Source of the DNA: Rhodobacterales bacterium
GTDB lineage: Bacteria; Pseudomonadota; Alphaproteobacteria; Rhodobacterales; Rhodobacteraceae
Reading direction: 5' to 3'
Assembly (NCBI GenBank): GCA_013298485.1
Contig: JAAFHS010000055.1
Coordinates: 1 to 9,641 of the forward strand
Length of the DNA: 9,641 bases
Made by a program: the position numbers and the translations under genes. Below, piece after piece: positions 8,082 through 9,641 of this stretch (within the stretch, counting starts at the first letter, position 1; every line of letters starts with the position of its first letter). The notes beneath the pieces were generated by a model. The model was not told where the DNA came from and made no database searches. It worked only from the letters and a program-made list of their open reading frames with translations.

Positions 8082-8101
8082 CGCACCAAAAATCAGGTGC
8101 G
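8082..8101 (-). terminator. Small hairpin downstream of the PopZ-like gene
   Basis: CGCACC (8082-8087) and GGTGCG (8096-8101) pair across an eight-base loop, 16 bases after the PopZ-like stop on the minus strand. There is no T tract after it, so it may be a 3'-protecting hairpin or part of a compound terminator with the element at 8033-8059. Confidence 0.3.
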
Positions 8102-8117
8102 CAGGCGTATTCATGGA

Positions 8118-8930
8118 TTATTCCAGATCGCGGGTGGTCATCGCGCGGTTGATCTCGGCCCTCACCAGTTTGCGCACATTGCGCGTGATCCGCTCGCCAA
8201 GTGACCCGTTCAGTTCCTCGCGAATGATCTCACGCACGATCTCGCGCAACATGTCTTCGTCAAGTTCCGTCACGCCCGGTGCCGCGGCAGCCGCCTCAGC
8301 CGCGGCCAGTTCCGCCAGGGCCGCCGCCTCGGCCACATCGCCGTTCGGATCAAGACCCGGATCATTGTCAAGGCCGCCGCCAAGGCCTGTGTCGCCCTCA
8401 AGACCCGCGTCATCGCCCGGGGCATCGGTGAACGGGGCCTCGGCCACGTCCTCGCCCAGCAGATCAAGATCATCGGCCTGGGCCCAACCCGGCACATCAT
8501 CGGACAGGGCCACGACCTCGGCTTCGTCAACCTCGGAAATCACATCCGGCGCAACCCAGGACGAGGCCGGCCAATCGGGCACCGGCATGGCATCTGCGGG
8601 GCCGATCTCGCCAGTCTCGGATTCGTACCCGTCATCGGGCACTGCGGCCCCGATCGAGGTGACCGCCTCGGCAAGGTCAGGCACAGTCTGGCGGTGAATG
8701 AAGACCGGCATGACGGGCGCGCTCTCCGCCTCATCTGCCAGCGCCTTATCTTCAGGCTCTGGCATCGCGGCAACAGGGGCAACCGCGACCGCCGGAACCA
8801 CGCGCAGCGCAGGCGTCAGCAGCAGCTTTTCTTCGGTGGATGGCGGTTTCGGACGCAGATCCTGGGTCACCAAACGGCGGATAGAGGACAAAACATCCTC
8901 AATCTCAACTGAACTCATGCGATCCGACAT
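8118..8930 (-). CDS. PopZ-like (DUF2497-like) polar organising protein candidate
   Basis: PopZ self-assembles at cell poles and anchors chromosome-partitioning and cell-cycle proteins. This 270-residue protein has the same three-part layout. The N-terminal helix IEDVLSSIRRLVTQD (10-24) resembles Caulobacter PopZ MEEILASIRRIISED. A long low-complexity linker rich in Asp, Glu, Pro and Ala (about 50-220) is strongly acidic and probably disordered. The C-terminal helical region LDEDMLREIVREIIREEL and RNVRKLVRAEINRAM (223-264) resembles the PopZ oligomerisation helices. The linker is about twice the Caulobacter length. The upstream neighbour is tolC, as in other alphaproteobacteria, where popZ (CC1319) lies beside a tolC-type gene. 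I chose the ATG at 8928-8930 (GGGG five bases upstream); TTG 8945 or ATG 8918 are alternatives. The homology is inferred from ends and synteny; an unrelated acidic scaffold is possible. Confidence 0.65.
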   Translation of the reverse strand: MSDRMSSVEIEDVLSSIRRLVTQDLRPKPPSTEEKLLLTPALRVVPAVAVAPVAAMPEPEDKALADEAESAPVMPVFIHRQTVPDLAEAVTSIGAAVPDDGYESETGEIGPADAMPVPDWPASSWVAPDVISEVDEAEVVALSDDVPGWAQADDLDLLGEDVAEAPFTDAPGDDAGLEGDTGLGGGLDNDPGLDPNGDVAEAAALAELAAAEAAAAAPGVTELDEDMLREIVREIIREELNGSLGERITRNVRKLVRAEINRAMTTRDLE

Positions 8931-8985
8931 ACCTGCCCCGGTCAATTGGTGCGCCGTCGCAGCACCCGCGTTGTGCCTGCAAACA

Positions 8986-9011
8986 GGCTATTCTTGTTGC
9001 ACAGAATAGCC
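8986..9011. promoter_or_regulatory. Perfect 9-bp inverted repeat, possible operator of the PopZ-like gene
   Basis: GGCTATTCT (8986-8994) and AGAATAGCC (9003-9011) are exact inverted copies around an eight-base centre. The repeat covers the predicted -10 and start point of the PopZ-like gene, the usual place for a repressor site. It could instead fold in RNA coming from tolC, where it is followed by TGTTT on the minus strand. Confidence 0.5.
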
Positions 9012-9031
9012 CGGGCCGCGCCACAAGACAA
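9003..9031 (-). promoter_or_regulatory. Candidate promoter of the PopZ-like gene
   Basis: On the minus strand TTGTCT (9026-9031) and TATTCT (9003-9008) are 17 bases apart, with four of six matches to each consensus hexamer. Transcription would start near 8996, giving a leader of about 65 bases. The gap to tolC (187 bases) supports an own promoter. Confidence 0.4.
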
Positions 9032-9086
9032 GGAATTGCCGCAAGACGTTCAACACGGTTTGCTATTGACCGGGTTCGCCGGATCA

Positions 9087-9101
9087 AGAACAGACTGTTC
9101 T
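9087..9101. repeat. 15-bp perfect palindrome just after tolC
   Basis: AGAACAG-A-CTGTTCT has seven paired bases on each side of one base and starts 17 bases after the tolC stop (minus strand). As RNA it would be a small six-pair hairpin without a T tract, so it is a weak terminator at best; it could be a protein-binding site. Confidence 0.4.
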
Positions 9102-9117
9102 GACAGCCCCACCGTCA

Positions 9118-9641
9118 TCAGTCACCGATCGTGCCCAGAATCCGGTCCAGTGCGGCCCCTTGTTCGCTGTGGATCGGCGCATCCTTGACCGCATTGTAAT
9201 AGGCCGCAGGATCATAGGTCGGAATACCCAATTCCAGATGCTCTGCCGTCAACAGCCCCATCGCCGACAGCAGCTGGTACACGCCAACATAACGCTGCGC
9301 TTCGGATTGCAGCTTGTCGGCGCGCGCATCCAGCAGTTCCTGCTCGGCATCCAGCACGTCAAGGGTTGTCCGCGACCCCAGCGTCGCCTCTTCACGCACA
9401 CCGTCAAACGCCTCTTGCGCCGCACGGATCTGCAGGTCATTGGCCGCAATACTGGCGGTTGTGACCAGAATGTTCGACCATGCATTGCCCACCGATTGGG
9501 TCACCTGGACGCCCGATTGCAACAAGGTCGCCCGTGCATTTTCATCCAGCGCGATGGCCCGCCGCAACAAGGCCGCCTGCCGCCCGCCGCTGAACAGTGT
9601 CTGGTTCAGCGACAGTCCGAATGTTTCGGTTTCCAGACCGG
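9118..9641 (-). CDS. tolC: TolC-family outer membrane efflux protein, N-terminal part beyond window
   Basis: TolC trimers form the outer-membrane channel and periplasmic tunnel of type I secretion and RND/ABC efflux systems. The window holds the last 173 complete codons; the frame is open to the right edge and ends with TGA (9118-9120). Visible family features are GLSLNQTLFSGGRQAALLRRA (the end of a beta-strand pair and start of the second long helix), a long coiled-coil helix through about 75 residues, and the TolC hallmark EEATLGSRTTLDVLDAEQELLDAR. These are followed by RYVGVYQLLSAMGLLTAEHL and a short tail YDPAAYYNAV. It is transcribed toward the PopZ-like gene, matching the tolC-popZ order of alphaproteobacteria. 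Which secretion or efflux partner it serves cannot be told here; the symbol is used in the family sense. Confidence 0.92.
   Translation of the reverse strand, partial: GLETETFGLSLNQTLFSGGRQAALLRRAIALDENARATLLQSGVQVTQSVGNAWSNILVTTASIAANDLQIRAAQEAFDGVREEATLGSRTTLDVLDAEQELLDARADKLQSEAQRYVGVYQLLSAMGLLTAEHLELGIPTYDPAAYYNAVKDAPIHSEQGAALDRILGTIGD

Noticed and set aside
7978..8697. A Ser/Ala/Pro-rich 239-codon open frame on the plus strand
   Set aside because: It is the complement of the acidic linker of the PopZ-like gene, and it starts inside the small protein gene and crosses the strong terminator.
9087..9101. LexA/SOS box
   Set aside because: The GAAC-5-GTTC pattern fits neither the alphaproteobacterial direct-repeat GTTC-7-GTTC nor the Bacillus GAAC-4-GTTC spacing. 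The similarity to the vertebrate hormone response element is coincidence.

Overview
The window looks like chromosomal DNA from a Rhodobacterales-type alphaproteobacterium (roseobacter/Rhodobacter relatives). This rests on high GC with strong G/C third-position bias, the type of EF-P and DenD proteins, a small conserved protein of a kind I associate with Rhodobacterales, and a tolC / popZ-like gene pair known from alphaproteobacteria. Genes are densely packed with short spacers. I see no tRNA, rRNA, insertion sequence, phage gene or CRISPR array.

Left part (1-2971): the end of a TetR-family repressor (+) converges on a class I glutamine amidotransferase-like hydrolase of the PuuD / peptidase C26 type (-). 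A 214-base divergent control region with two dyads separates that gene from a small secreted Met/His-rich DUF305 protein (+), probably a copper-handling periplasmic protein. A D-erythronate dehydrogenase (denD, +) follows.

Middle (2972-6877): a two-hairpin element closes denD against a convergent class V PLP aminotransferase (-) of unknown substrate. Divergent from it is a probable two-gene operon (+): an MsbA-type fused ABC exporter and, one base after its stop codon, the Fe-S cluster protein YgfZ.

Right part (6878-9641): a 27-base near-perfect palindrome fills the 31-base gap between ygfZ and the convergent efp (elongation factor P, K34 present). efp is divergent from a 107-residue conserved small protein of unknown function, which ends in a textbook terminator. 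Next, on the minus strand, are a 270-residue protein with PopZ-like ends around a long acidic linker, and upstream of it the C-terminal part of a TolC-family outer membrane protein that runs off the window. Its position beside tolC matches the popZ locus of other alphaproteobacteria, so I read it as a diverged polar-organising protein. Its predicted promoter has a perfect 9-bp inverted repeat over the -10 and start point.

The genes do not form one pathway. The most interesting items are the PopZ-like protein with its promoter palindrome, the exporter-ygfZ coupling, and the unassigned small protein opposite efp. I found no clear candidate for a wholly new multi-gene system.
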